A DNA stretch of 64,000 nucleotides from Aphanomyces cochlioides (Eukaryota; Oomycota; Saprolegniomycetes; Saprolegniales; Verrucalvaceae), in contig JAHQRK010000047.1 of assembly GCA_019828595.1 (NCBI GenBank), positions 1-64,000 of the forward strand. The letters run 5' to 3'. A program made the translations under genes and the position numbers. Of this stretch, positions 43,371 through 53,089 are shown piece by piece. Under the pieces are notes generated by a model, which saw only the letters and a program-made list of their open reading frames with translations, was not told the origin of the DNA and did no database searches. The stretch's first letter is position 1. Each line of letters begins with the position of its first letter.

Positions 43371-46332
43371 CTCCCAGCATGAGTGTCTGAGTGTCGGGTT
43401 GGAACATCACTTGGTTGTCGAAGGTGGGGTCCAGGGAGCCAGCCTCATGGAATTCCAGGATCGTGGTCAAGACGTATCGCGACTTCTCGTCTTCGCCGGC
43501 ATACAACGTTTCCATGATATTCCAAATCAAGAGGCCGAAGCTCGTGTCAAGCAATATGGCAGATAGCGATACGCCCGACAAACAGCGGGAGCCCAAATGA
43601 GAAGCCAGTGCAGTGACCGGGTACTTGGTAGAGGCCACGATCGCAGCATCACTGTTGTAGTACGTTGGAGCATGAATGGCCAAGAGAACTTCTGCCACAG
43701 CCAACACTTCTTCCAGGTCGCCGCGGTGGAGGGAAATCTCGTCGCCGTCAATGGTAGTATCGATGAAGTCGATGTTCTTGAATAGCTCGATGTTGCTGAA
43801 GATGGCTTGAACGTGCTCGCGGGTCATACGCACACCCCACGTCAATGAGTACAGCTGGGAGAACGGTTTGTCTCCACCCCAAGTCGCTCGAAGCCACCGA
43901 TGGAGGAGGCGTTGTCTCACAAAGTACTCAAAGCATGCACGGTCTTCATCAAAAAGTCGGTGCAGTTGCAAGCCAAATTCAATCGGGGAACGCTCGAGAT
44001 GGCTACACAGCATGTCGACGCGGCCGTCGTTGATGAGTTGGGCAAGGTTGAACGAGCTGTTGGTCACTGCATCTTCGACTTGGGTTGAGAGATGCAATGG
44101 AACTTTGGCTGTCTTGGTGTCGAGGTCTTGTAGTTCGGCGAGAATTTCGTCAAGAGACATTTCTATGCGCTTGGGAACGCCATCTTGGATCTTGGTGCCG
44201 CCGACAAATTGACCGGACGTAGGGAGGTGGGGAGGGTCATCCGAGACGTCCAGCTTGGGTACAATCGTTGAGATCTTGTAATCGCCAAACTGAGCAACGT
44301 GTTCCTCGGGGTTGACACACACACGTTCGTCGAGGGCTTCAAACATGTTGGGCGAAATCCAAGAGCGGCCATGCTCGGGGGAATCCACTTGCTGTTGCGT
44401 CTTCTTGCGCTTGCCTCTCGACGCCTTGACGCCAGTCCACTGCGGAGGGTTGGCTTGCGCAGTTTTCCGACGTTTTGGCGCCTTGGGAGTCGAAGAAGGC
44501 GGGTTGGTTGGGCTGGGAGCTGGCTTGTTCAATCCATATTGGCGGGACGTTGCATCAAGGTCCAAACGAACCAAGTTCTTGTCACGAAAATACCACCCTT
44601 GACCGTACACGCGGAGACAACGGCCCTTGAAAAGAATTTCTTCGACGAGACGGCCGTCGCGCTGTATGGTCGTTGGTACGGAGGTTCCTTCAAAGTAAAG
44701 GCGGTACCGAGAGCTCGCCATACCGCTTGAAGAGGAAACGTTGGGGTAGGAGCCCCACAGGAAGCGTGGCTCCAACTTGGTCATGACGTCGAAGATCAGG
44801 CGCTCTTCGTCTTGATCTTGAAGGCCTTGAGGGATGTCCATGAAAAATCCGCCGAGGACGTGCGGAACGTTCATCGTGAAGTGTTGGGACGAGCCATCTC
44901 GAGCGACTTGAATCTTAAACGCGATGCCTCGCAGCTTCGTCATCGCTTCGTGAGAGGCAACACCCCACTTGAGCATGCGGTTCGGGATGTCCTTCTCGCA
45001 TCTCACAATGTCAGCAATCGCAGTGTCGAGGCCGAGGGCTTGGTTGTCGAAAAGGATCGATGCCATGGCAGCTGAAACATCGATGGTCTTCGTGTGTGCA
45101 CCCGTGGGCATCTGCAACCAGCCGACGATGCCGCGCGCCGAGTGCTTCTGGATCGGGAGGGTGTCTTCAAACGTGAGGGTTCCAGCAGCACGCTTGCGAA
45201 GGAGGGGTTCGAGTTCCTCCATCGTGGGCTGGTAAGGAGCAACGTCCTTGGTCTTGATGGCCTTGGCAGACTGAGACCGCTGTTGCGCTTGGAAGGCCCA
45301 TACGTCGTTGGGGGCCTGGCGGTTGTTGGGTTGGCCACGGCCAGGTGTCTGGGCTCCGCCAGATTGAGAAATGTTTTCCAAATGCGATCCGGGTGAAGCC
45401 TGAGACGATGGCTGGCGGACTGAGTGAGAGTCCGAGTCGTGCGTCAGACCAACACTCAAGCGTGCGTCAGAGGCTTGGTCTTGTCCGGACCCTGTCCCAT
45501 GGTGGACAGAGTCACACGTTTGACCTTCACTCGCGTTGGACTTCGAGAAGCTTCCATGGGTGACTTGGTCTTGAGTATTCCCATGACCAACACTGGCCAC
45601 AGGGTTGTTCGCGATTGTTCCAGATCTTGCCCGATGATTCTTCGAGAAGAGACCATCACTCATGGAGCGACTAGTCTCGATGGGATCTTGACCTGTCGCC
45701 AGAGTGGACTTGTCGCTCGGGGGATTCTTCGAGAAGGGACCTTCACTCAGGGATGGACTGTTCTCGAATCTTCCTTGACCTGTCGTCATGTTGACGTCGG
45801 TGCTTGAGCGAGTCTTCGAGAAGCCACTATCACTCGTCGAGAGAACATTCTCGAAAGGAACAGAACCCAACGGAGTCTTGCCAGGCAAGCCACCATCACT
45901 CACGATGGACGTGGTTGATGGAGATTCTTCGGGCAAGGTCGTTGACGTCATGAGCACATCTTCCGAGGTTGGAACGCCGTCTTGCCAGGCTTCGTCGCAA
46001 GTGTCAGAGGTCGTTGGATCATTCGCGGGATCGCAAGCCTTCGTCGAGCGAGTCACAGGCAAGGGTTCAAAACGGCGCGGTTTCGAAGGGGTTGCACGTT
46101 GACGTGGAAACGGAACGCGCGTTGGAGTAGGGAGCGGATTCGTAGACGCGTCATGATGCGAAGCGTTGGAAGCATCGTCGACGTCCTCTTCCAACGACGA
46201 CGCCATGTCGGTATCGCTTGGGGATGGGTCAGCAACGACGATGACGTCCATATCGCTGGGGCTGGACGCCGAGGGAGAGAACGCGGAGGAGCAAGATGGG
46301 GCACGAGGGTTGGTCGAGCGGGTAGCAACCAT
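43333..46332 (-). CDS. LINE A1 ORF1, RNA-binding-like protein, 999 aa
   Basis: Starts at ATG 46332 (MVATRSTNP), the position matching family B. The frame is also open from an ATG at 46392 inside the antisense tRNA copy, which would add 20 residues. The N-terminal 300 residues are Ser/Thr-rich and contain four degenerate repeats of about 30 residues built on S-x-G-x-FSK (about 165-290). Then follow VWAFQAQQRSQSAKAI, TGTLTFEDTLPIQKHS, the RRM-like block (FFMDIPQGL, YRLYFEGTSVP, CLRVYGQGWYFRDKN), WISPNMFEALDER and the helical C-terminal domain with HAPTYYNSDAAI. It ends at TAA 43333, overlapping ORF2 by 38 nt. Confidence 0.85.
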   Translation of the reverse strand: MVATRSTNPRAPSCSSAFSPSASSPSDMDVIVVADPSPSDTDMASSLEEDVDDASNASHHDASTNPLPTPTRVPFPRQRATPSKPRRFEPLPVTRSTKACDPANDPTTSDTCDEAWQDGVPTSEDVLMTSTTLPEESPSTTSIVSDGGLPGKTPLGSVPFENVLSTSDSGFSKTRSSTDVNMTTGQGRFENSPSLSEGPFSKNPPSDKSTLATGQDPIETSRSMSDGLFSKNHRARSGTIANNPVASVGHGNTQDQVTHGSFSKSNASEGQTCDSVHHGTGSGQDQASDARLSVGLTHDSDSHSVRQPSSQASPGSHLENISQSGGAQTPGRGQPNNRQAPNDVWAFQAQQRSQSAKAIKTKDVAPYQPTMEELEPLLRKRAAGTLTFEDTLPIQKHSARGIVGWLQMPTGAHTKTIDVSAAMASILFDNQALGLDTAIADIVRCEKDIPNRMLKWGVASHEAMTKLRGIAFKIQVARDGSSQHFTMNVPHVLGGFFMDIPQGLQDQDEERLIFDVMTKLEPRFLWGSYPNVSSSSGMASSRYRLYFEGTSVPTTIQRDGRLVEEILFKGRCLRVYGQGWYFRDKNLVRLDLDATSRQYGLNKPAPSPTNPPSSTPKAPKRRKTAQANPPQWTGVKASRGKRKKTQQQVDSPEHGRSWISPNMFEALDERVCVNPEEHVAQFGDYKISTIVPKLDVSDDPPHLPTSGQFVGGTKIQDGVPKRIEMSLDEILAELQDLDTKTAKVPLHLSTQVEDAVTNSSFNLAQLINDGRVDMLCSHLERSPIEFGLQLHRLFDEDRACFEYFVRQRLLHRWLRATWGGDKPFSQLYSLTWGVRMTREHVQAIFSNIELFKNIDFIDTTIDGDEISLHRGDLEEVLAVAEVLLAIHAPTYYNSDAAIVASTKYPVTALASHLGSRCLSGVSLSAILLDTSFGLLIWNIMETLYAGEDEKSRYVLTTILEFHEAGSLDPTFDNQVMFQPDTQTLMLGDVANATSVAFRG

Positions 46333-46384
46333 ATTGTCAGATAGCGTAGAGTGGTACTGCGGGGTAGCTGGCAAATTGGAAACT

Positions 46385-46492
46385 CCGGTCATAGCTCAGT
46401 TGGTAGAGCGTTTGACTGTAGTGGAAAGTTGTATTGGATTCAGTATGGCTTCAGAAATCAAATGGCCACCGGTTCGATTCCGGTTGACCGGA
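46385..46492 (+). tRNA. tRNA-Tyr(GTA), copy 6, with intron
   Basis: Identical to copy 1. It lies directly right of the A1 5' end, and its first 14 nt form the right target duplication of A1. Confidence 0.97.
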
Positions 46493-47580
46493 CTCTCTTT
46501 TTCACACTTTCATCTCCTTTCCTTCTCTTACCCTCTTTTTTCCACCTCTCTCTTCATCTTCACGACCTTTACACGTCCCAACATTTAGATTCATCACATT
46601 TACCTACACATACAACAACTACACACTATACAGTCTATTCCAATGCCACACAAATCAAATCTACGCGTTTTCACCAGCATTCACGCGGCATGAGCCATCA
46701 TTGCTCTGTCTTGTTTATTTCATGTGCAGGACACATTGGATGCACCCCAAAAGACATTACAATCAAGAGGAATCACATTCCCTTACATACGTTGTCGTGC
46801 CAGTATTTTTGTCGCTCGTCAATCTCTGACAAAAACTCCTCCACGTAGTAGCATAGAAGTGCCATTTTGAAGGTCCAGTGAGCATACATGCCCCACAGCT
46901 CCTACGTTTGCCTTTCGGATGTCTGTGACGGCTCAGTTCAAAGTAGTTCGGGGTTGACGTTTTAAGTGATGCCTCGCTAATTCATTGATCGAAATGAACA
47001 ACACGTTATTTAAACATGGTTGCTTCTTGGAGGATAAAACAGTTTATGTTGGTTGTCCAAAATGAACAGCCTCATACTTTCCAACCTCTGAATTGAGGTA
47101 TAATCCCTTTGCAAAAACAAATCGCAACGACGTTTGGCTTCAACACAGAGAGAGGAGGAAAAAGAGTCTACCAATCGCACACGCATACATTCCGTTCTTG
47201 TTGTGTCGTTGTTTTAGTCACTCATATTTTGGCAAGTCATATATACATTCTTTTTGGGGGGACACAGCACGAAGATTCATCGTGCTAACTTGGTGCGTGC
47301 TGTGTGGCCACGGTGCGACGTTGGTACGGAGACTTCTCTACAACACTGCATGAGGCAGAGCGAAGAGCTTGGTAAAGGGTAAGAGTGTTTGTAAATAAGA
47401 AGGTGGATGGAATGCGATGTTGTAGATGAAATGGCAGAGACGAGTCTCTGAAAATGGGCTGGAAGATAGTGAGGACTATAAGAATACAGGGTGTAGGATG
47501 TGGTTGATGATGTCAGTTGGTAGTGTATGTAGATGACTAAAATAGTGTGTGAAAGGTCGGTGGCTGGAGGACGAATGTGT
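46493..47580. repeat. Array spacer 6
   Basis: Carries the CAAATCAAATC variant of spacer 3 and ACACTATAC in place of ACACGATAC. It ends GACGAATGTG before a LINE-free tRNA copy. No gene seen. Confidence 0.85.
46498..46502 (+). terminator. Pol III T5 terminator of tRNA-Tyr copy 6
   Basis: T5 run 6 nt after the tRNA 3' end. Confidence 0.8.
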
Positions 47581-47677
47581 CCGGTCATAGCTCAGTTGGT
47601 AGAGCGTTTGACTGTAGTGGAAAGTTGTATTGGATTCAGTATGGCTTCAGAAATCAAATGGCCACCGGTTGACCGGA
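47581..47677 (+). pseudogene. tRNA-Tyr pseudogene, copy 7 (T-arm and B box deleted)
   Basis: Exon 1 and the intron match the other copies, but 11 bp are missing from exon 2. The normal CCGGTTCGATTCCGGTT has collapsed to a single CCGGTT. This removes the T-loop and box B, so neither a folded tRNA nor TFIIIC binding is expected. The lesion lies between two CCGGTT direct repeats, which suggests slippage. The box A target site is intact and carries no LINE. Confidence 0.95.
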
Positions 47678-48762
47678 CTCTCTTTTTCACACTTTCATCT
47701 CCTTTCCTTCTCTTGCCCTCTTTTTTCCACCTCTCTCTTCATCTTCACGACCTTTACACGTCCCAACATTTAGACTCATCACATTTACCTACACATACAA
47801 CAACTACACACTATACAGTCTATTCCAATGCCACACAAACAAATCTACGCGTTTTCACCAGCATTCACGCGGCATGAGCCATCATTGCTCTGTCTTGTTT
47901 ATTTCATGTGCAGGACACATTGGATGCACCCCAAAAGACATTACAATCAAGAGGAATCACATTCCCTTACATACGTTGTCGTGCCAGTATTTTTGTCGCT
48001 CGTCAATCTCTGACAAAAACTCCTCCACGTAGTAGCATAGAAGTGCCATTTTGAAGGTCCAGTGAGCATACATGCCCCACAGCTCCTACGTTTGCCTTTC
48101 GGATGTCTGTGACGGCTCAGTTCAAAGTAGTTCGGGGTTGACGTTTTAAGTGATGCTCGCTAATTCATTGATCGAAATGAACAACACGTTATTTAAACAT
48201 GGTTGCTTCTTGGAGGATAAAACAGTTTATGTTGGTTGTCCAAAATGAACAGCCTCATACTTTCCAACCTCTGAATTGAGGTATAATCCCTTTGCAAAAA
48301 CAAATCGCAACGACGTTTGGCTTCAACACAGAGAGAGGAGGAAAAAGAGTCTACCAATCGCACACGCATACATTCCGTTCTTGTTGTGTCGTTGTTTTAG
48401 TCACTCATATTTTGGCAAGTCATATATACATTCTTTTTGGGGGGACACAGCACGAGGATTCATCGTGCTAACTTGGTGCGTGCTGTGTGGCCACGGTGCG
48501 ACGTTGGTACGGAGACTTCTCTACAACACTGCATGAGGCAGAGCGAAGAGCTTGGTAAAGGGTAAGAGTGTTTGTAAATAAGAAGGTGGATGGAATGCGA
48601 TGTTGTAGATGAAATGGCAGAGACGAGTCTCTGAAAATGGGCTGGAAGATAGTGAGGACTATAAGAATACAGGGTGTAGGATGTGGTTGATGATGCCAGT
48701 TGGTAGTGTATGTAGATGACTAAAATAGTGTGTGAAAGGTCGGTGGCTGGAGGACGTATGTG
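47678..48762. repeat. Array spacer 7
   Basis: Shares ACACTATAC with spacer 6 and has its own single-base changes, including a missing C in GTGATGCTCGC near 48155. It ends GACGTATGTG before a LINE-occupied site. No gene seen. Confidence 0.85.
47683..47687 (+). terminator. T5 run after tRNA-Tyr pseudogene 7
   Basis: Same T5 run as the functional copies, probably unused because box B is lost. Confidence 0.6.
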
Positions 48763-48777
48763 TCCGGTCATAGCTCA
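48763..48777 (+). repeat. 15-bp target-site copy before A2
   Basis: TCCGGTCATAGCTCA stub; its partner is at 56103-56117. Confidence 0.92.
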
Positions 48778-48934
48778 CTGCAATGGGGAGGTATATTAAT
48801 AGACTTTCAATATCTACTAATACTAATATTGCCTACTAACGGCTCATCCCACTTCCAATTGCTTCAGCAGATTTTCTACTTTGGGCTTTGGAGTACAGCG
48901 ATTTTTGACTTGTTGAATAAATACTTGGGGCTTG

Positions 48935-51900
48935 TTAATTTGGGGCTGAAGGTTGGAGCGCGAGCAAAGTCGGGTACTTGGCTACCAGTGGGCGATAGAC
49001 AGGTTGTCTATGCAAAGTATTGATTGCTGAAATTGCTTCCACTCGTTGAGGGCTGTCAACTTCTTGGAGGCGAAGCCATCTGCGGATCGATGCATGCCAT
49101 CGGATGAAGCTGACTTCTTGCCAAATTTCTGGCGGAGGCGGCTCCTTCGATTCGAACTTGGCGGCGTTGTGCGTTGTCCAAATATAGTGAAGGTTGGAAG
49201 CACACAGAAGAGCCCAGAGCACAAACAGTATGTCTTGAAGCTGGCTACCGCGTTCGTTGACTTGAAAGCGGTCGATGTTGGTGATGGCAGTCCAATCGAA
49301 ATTGACACCGAAGCATCGCCAAGCGGTCGCGTGAAAACGCCAAAGGGGATACACGCGAGAGCAGGTGTGGAAGGCGTGGTGTTGGTTCTCCGGTGCGTCG
49401 CAATTGGTATAGACACAGCAAATTACGTCTGGCTGCTGAGGTTGCAAGTAGAACAAGCGCGAGTTGACAGGCAGCATGTTGAACAACAGTCGAAACCAAA
49501 CGTCGCCATGGAGGGGAGGCGGCCAACGGCATGTTTTGCGGATGAGTCGCACGTAGGTCGCAATATCTTGTTGCTCGACGCGGGACGATGTCGCCACTGG
49601 GTGCGGTTTTCCATCCGAAGGGGCGTGATGCGCCAAACGTGATACGAGTCGCTTGGGCCAACGCTCGAAGGATAGCAATTGATCTTTGAAAAGTGCCTTG
49701 AAAGGGTGACTTGTTGTATCGATATCGGTCAAAGCAGTTCCAGTTCGAACGCCAGACGTGCGGAGGACTTGGTCGAATATCTTGGTGAGGTGGCTATAAA
49801 CTTGACCAGCACGTTCGGGTGCTGCAAATCCCATCGTGCCGTTCGCTTGTAACGTCACTTGTGCCGCACGGTTGTTGGATGACAGTCGATCAATAAACGC
49901 AGCTCTTGTAGGCCATGTCCCTTGCCGTGTCAAGAAGTCTTTGAGGCAGTGGAAACCGTTTTGAGACGCATGTCTACACCATCGACGACACAGAGCAGTC
50001 TTCACGACATTTGATGTAGCACCCGCAGGACCAACTTGCAGAGCGGGGTAGGATGTCAGCCACACGGGGAAGTTCAAAAGTTCTTCGAGGCTTGGTGGCG
50101 AAGCGGTTCGCTTGGCCATAGGTGTGGCGGCCCATTGATGCCAAATGTCGTGCCAAAGAGGATGCAGCTCCCACAAAAACAACCACTTGGAGCTGTGGTT
50201 GGGGAAGTACGTGAGAAAGTCGAACGGGTGGGTGTCGCGATACAGCTTGTTCATGACACGGGAAAATTGTCTCTTGACAAGCAACTTCCATGGGGCAAAT
50301 GTGTTGGGTGAATTGGGCTGCATCAAGAGTTGGAGCCGCAGCAGTCGCTGAGTCCGAAGCTTCGAAGCCACATGCGGAATACCGAGGCCGAGTTTTTGAT
50401 CGAACTGCCACTTGCGGCAAATAGTTGAGCGATGATGGTCGGTGATTTGCGTCTTCCGACCAAGGATGTACTTGTTGACCATTCTTTGCCAAACGGCAAC
50501 CATCGTTGGAGGCACATACACTGCAGCCGTGACATGCCATAACAACGACAACAACATGGTCGATACGATGAGTTTGCGGCCTTGGATGGTTCGCGCACGA
50601 CTTCCCCACGTTTGAAACGCAGCCAGAAACTTGTCGTTCAGTTGCTGGACTTGAAAATCGCGCGGCAGTCGGTGGCCAAAGAGAATACCAAGGTATTTCA
50701 CTGGCTTCTCGCTCGGCAAGACGTTCAAGAGGCCACCATCGTCGATGTCTTCGATATCGAGATTGTTGTTGAGCGCCAAAGTCATGCACTTGGCAACGTT
50801 GAGACGAGCTCCAGACACAGAGCAAAAGTCTTCGACAATTGCCATTTGCTCGACCGCCGCTTGGAGGGATGACGAGAGTAGAGTCGTGTCGTCGGCAAAG
50901 TAGATGCTCGTCAGTGAGTCTCCATTTGGAAGGGGAATACCAAAATCAGGAGATCCGCGTAGCATTTCGCCGAGTGGCTCGAGGTAAAGTACGAAGAGCA
51001 TGCACGATAGGGGGCAACCTTGCTTGACTCCGCGGGTAGGCCGTATGGTAGGGCCAAGACCGTCGTTGAAAATGATCTGGACCAGAGGCGTATTGTAAAG
51101 CAACTGAACCCAAGACACAAATGTGGGACCGATGTTCATCTCCTTGAGTACGTCGAAGAGAAAGCCTTGGTCAACCATATCGTATGCCTTGGAAAAGTCG
51201 AGAAACGTCGCGTAGTAGTCGTGGTCTTCATTGGTACAGAAAGTCTGCAATGCTTGTACCAGCATCACGTGGTCGTGCAAGCGACGGCCAGGGACAAAAC
51301 CAGCTTGGCTTGGGTGAGCGAGGTATGGGGCAACTTGTGCAAGACGGTAGGCCAGCGCCCGCGATAGAATCTTGACTTCAACCGACATGAGAGTAATCGG
51401 CCGATAGTTGCCAGGGTCGCCTCTGTCTCCAGCCTTGAACAAGAGCGCCACTGCACTTCGGCGTTGTTGGAGCAGGAGGTGACCGTGATGGGTGAGTTGG
51501 TAGTTGAACACCTTGAGCAGGATTTGGGCGAATACGTCCGGGGAGATTTGAAAGAAAGCTGCAGGCCAGCCGTCTGAACCAGGAGACTTGTTCGGGTTCA
51601 TAGACTTGAGCGCGCCGCACAGGTCTTCCGCCGTGAGAGGACTTTCCAGAGCGTCGCGCTGTTCTTGAGTGAGACGTCGAGTAATGGCTCGAATGATAGC
51701 TCGGCGACGGGCCCGATTCAACGGTGGTTGGTCTCTTGGAGTGACCATGATGTTTTTCCAATGAGACGTAAAACCAGCCTTGACTTCAGACGGGTCAGTC
51801 GACGTTACACCGTTGATTGTCACGGACGAGAGCGGCACTTTGATCCCCTTGGGTCGACGAAAAAAGTGACTGGTACCTCGCTCGTTGACGTTGGCGTGAA

Positions 51901-53089
51901 AGTCGAATTGCTGATCCAGGTTGAACTGTCGGTACTCGCTGCGGGCAGTGTCAAGGGCTTGACGGGCGGTATTAACAATGGATGTCTCAACGAGTCCCAT
52001 GTCGAATGCTCGGCGGGAAGTAAGCCACTTCATCTTGAGGCTGTTGAGTGTGTACTTCATCGAGTCAATGTACTGGCGATGACTGACTTGGAGACGCTTC
52101 TTCATTCTCTTCAACCAGCCGTACCACTTTGCGCCAAAGTTTTGAGTGTCGTCTGCGCGCATCTCGTCCAAAAGTTGATTGGCTTCGGCCTTGATCGCTG
52201 CGACTACTTGAGGGTTCTTTAAGAGCTCACGGGGGAGGCGCCAGTAACTTCGGTCGGGAGCTCGCTGCTCGCAGGAGAGGACCACTTTGTGTTCCATGTG
52301 GTCGCCTGCAAAGCTGCTTGGGGAATAGCTTGAACGTGCGTACGTTTGAGCGACGATATCTTGGTCCACAAACAGGTAGTCGAGGCGGTTGCTTCGACCA
52401 GGGCCGCTGTAAACGCGCTCGTTGGGGTGGTGCATCCTCCACGCATCGGTAACACCAAGTGCTGAAAGCCAGGCAATGCATTCCGCCTTACCAGCGTTGT
52501 GGTCTTGGCGAGGTCGAGTCGCGTCCAGATGCTCCTCCAGGGGTAAGTTGAAATCGCCTCCGACAAAGTGAATGCTGTCGTCTTCAAAGTCGCGAGGCAG
52601 GTCGTCGAAAAACGGTGCTCGAGAGTGAGCGATAACCGGGGCATAGACGTTGTGAAAGTACACAGGAACGCCGTCCCACTGAGTTCGAACAACCATGTAT
52701 CTTCCAGGTCGGTCATGGGTGGTCAAGTGTTGCAGGTCGAGGAATCCAGGCATGGATCCATGGAAATACGATGCCACACCGCAGCGCCGATTGTTGAGTG
52801 AGTCGACGCGATCAGTGCGGAGATCGTTGGTGAAAAGCTTGTATTTGCCAACCCCTACTTCGTTGTTGAGGTGGAGTTGGAAGGTTTCGAGATGTTTGAT
52901 GTTATTGATTTTGGTTTCTTGAAAGAAAACGGCTTGGGTCGGAATTTGGAGTCGCCGCGCCACAAGATGTCCGTTGTCTTTCAGCCCATTGAGGTTGGCA
53001 GTGGTCAGTTCGAGTATGGGGAACTTGGTGAAGAGACCGGCCGCGACCACCTTAGCCACGGAACGCGACAGACGTTGCGTTCGCAACAT
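48935..53089 (-). CDS. LINE A2 ORF2: endonuclease-reverse transcriptase, 1384 aa, intact
   Basis: Residues 25-270 are an apurinic-like endonuclease: TTANLNG (Asn32), QETK (Glu58), NVYAP (Tyr149), GGDFNLP (Asp179, Asn181), RLDYLF and GDHMEH (Asp263, His264). Residues 485-830 are the reverse transcriptase: NKSPGSDGWP, NYRPITLMS, GRRLHDHV, FLDFSKAYD (Asp631), GVKQGCPLS, FADDTTLL (731-734) and KYLGILFGH. A zinc knuckle C-x4-C-x7-H-x4-C is at 1225-1243, as in the L1/Tx1-type LINEs. There is no RNase H. The likely job is to nick the tRNA-Tyr gene in box A and copy the element RNA there. The ATG at 53089 lies inside the end of ORF1, in the +1 frame, with a 38-nt overlap. Confidence 0.95.
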   Translation of the reverse strand: MLRTQRLSRSVAKVVAAGLFTKFPILELTTANLNGLKDNGHLVARRLQIPTQAVFFQETKINNIKHLETFQLHLNNEVGVGKYKLFTNDLRTDRVDSLNNRRCGVASYFHGSMPGFLDLQHLTTHDRPGRYMVVRTQWDGVPVYFHNVYAPVIAHSRAPFFDDLPRDFEDDSIHFVGGDFNLPLEEHLDATRPRQDHNAGKAECIAWLSALGVTDAWRMHHPNERVYSGPGRSNRLDYLFVDQDIVAQTYARSSYSPSSFAGDHMEHKVVLSCEQRAPDRSYWRLPRELLKNPQVVAAIKAEANQLLDEMRADDTQNFGAKWYGWLKRMKKRLQVSHRQYIDSMKYTLNSLKMKWLTSRRAFDMGLVETSIVNTARQALDTARSEYRQFNLDQQFDFHANVNERGTSHFFRRPKGIKVPLSSVTINGVTSTDPSEVKAGFTSHWKNIMVTPRDQPPLNRARRRAIIRAITRRLTQEQRDALESPLTAEDLCGALKSMNPNKSPGSDGWPAAFFQISPDVFAQILLKVFNYQLTHHGHLLLQQRRSAVALLFKAGDRGDPGNYRPITLMSVEVKILSRALAYRLAQVAPYLAHPSQAGFVPGRRLHDHVMLVQALQTFCTNEDHDYYATFLDFSKAYDMVDQGFLFDVLKEMNIGPTFVSWVQLLYNTPLVQIIFNDGLGPTIRPTRGVKQGCPLSCMLFVLYLEPLGEMLRGSPDFGIPLPNGDSLTSIYFADDTTLLSSSLQAAVEQMAIVEDFCSVSGARLNVAKCMTLALNNNLDIEDIDDGGLLNVLPSEKPVKYLGILFGHRLPRDFQVQQLNDKFLAAFQTWGSRARTIQGRKLIVSTMLLSLLWHVTAAVYVPPTMVAVWQRMVNKYILGRKTQITDHHRSTICRKWQFDQKLGLGIPHVASKLRTQRLLRLQLLMQPNSPNTFAPWKLLVKRQFSRVMNKLYRDTHPFDFLTYFPNHSSKWLFLWELHPLWHDIWHQWAATPMAKRTASPPSLEELLNFPVWLTSYPALQVGPAGATSNVVKTALCRRWCRHASQNGFHCLKDFLTRQGTWPTRAAFIDRLSSNNRAAQVTLQANGTMGFAAPERAGQVYSHLTKIFDQVLRTSGVRTGTALTDIDTTSHPFKALFKDQLLSFERWPKRLVSRLAHHAPSDGKPHPVATSSRVEQQDIATYVRLIRKTCRWPPPLHGDVWFRLLFNMLPVNSRLFYLQPQQPDVICCVYTNCDAPENQHHAFHTCSRVYPLWRFHATAWRCFGVNFDWTAITNIDRFQVNERGSQLQDILFVLWALLCASNLHYIWTTHNAAKFESKEPPPPEIWQEVSFIRWHASIRRWLRLQEVDSPQRVEAISAINTLHRQPVYRPLVAKYPTLLALQPSAPN

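Larger units (their letters stand above)
39061..46383 (-). mobile_element. LINE family A copy A1, full length, 7323 bp
   Basis: Two-ORF LINE with a 3' UTR of about 156 nt, no poly(A), and target duplications at 39046-39060 and 46384-46398. It is 2 bp shorter than A2: one base is lost in the 3' UTR (GACTTTTG near 39191), and one G is lost near 42514 and breaks ORF2. The 3' structure is 39061-39139 and the conserved 5' block 46350-46383. Confidence 0.95.
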
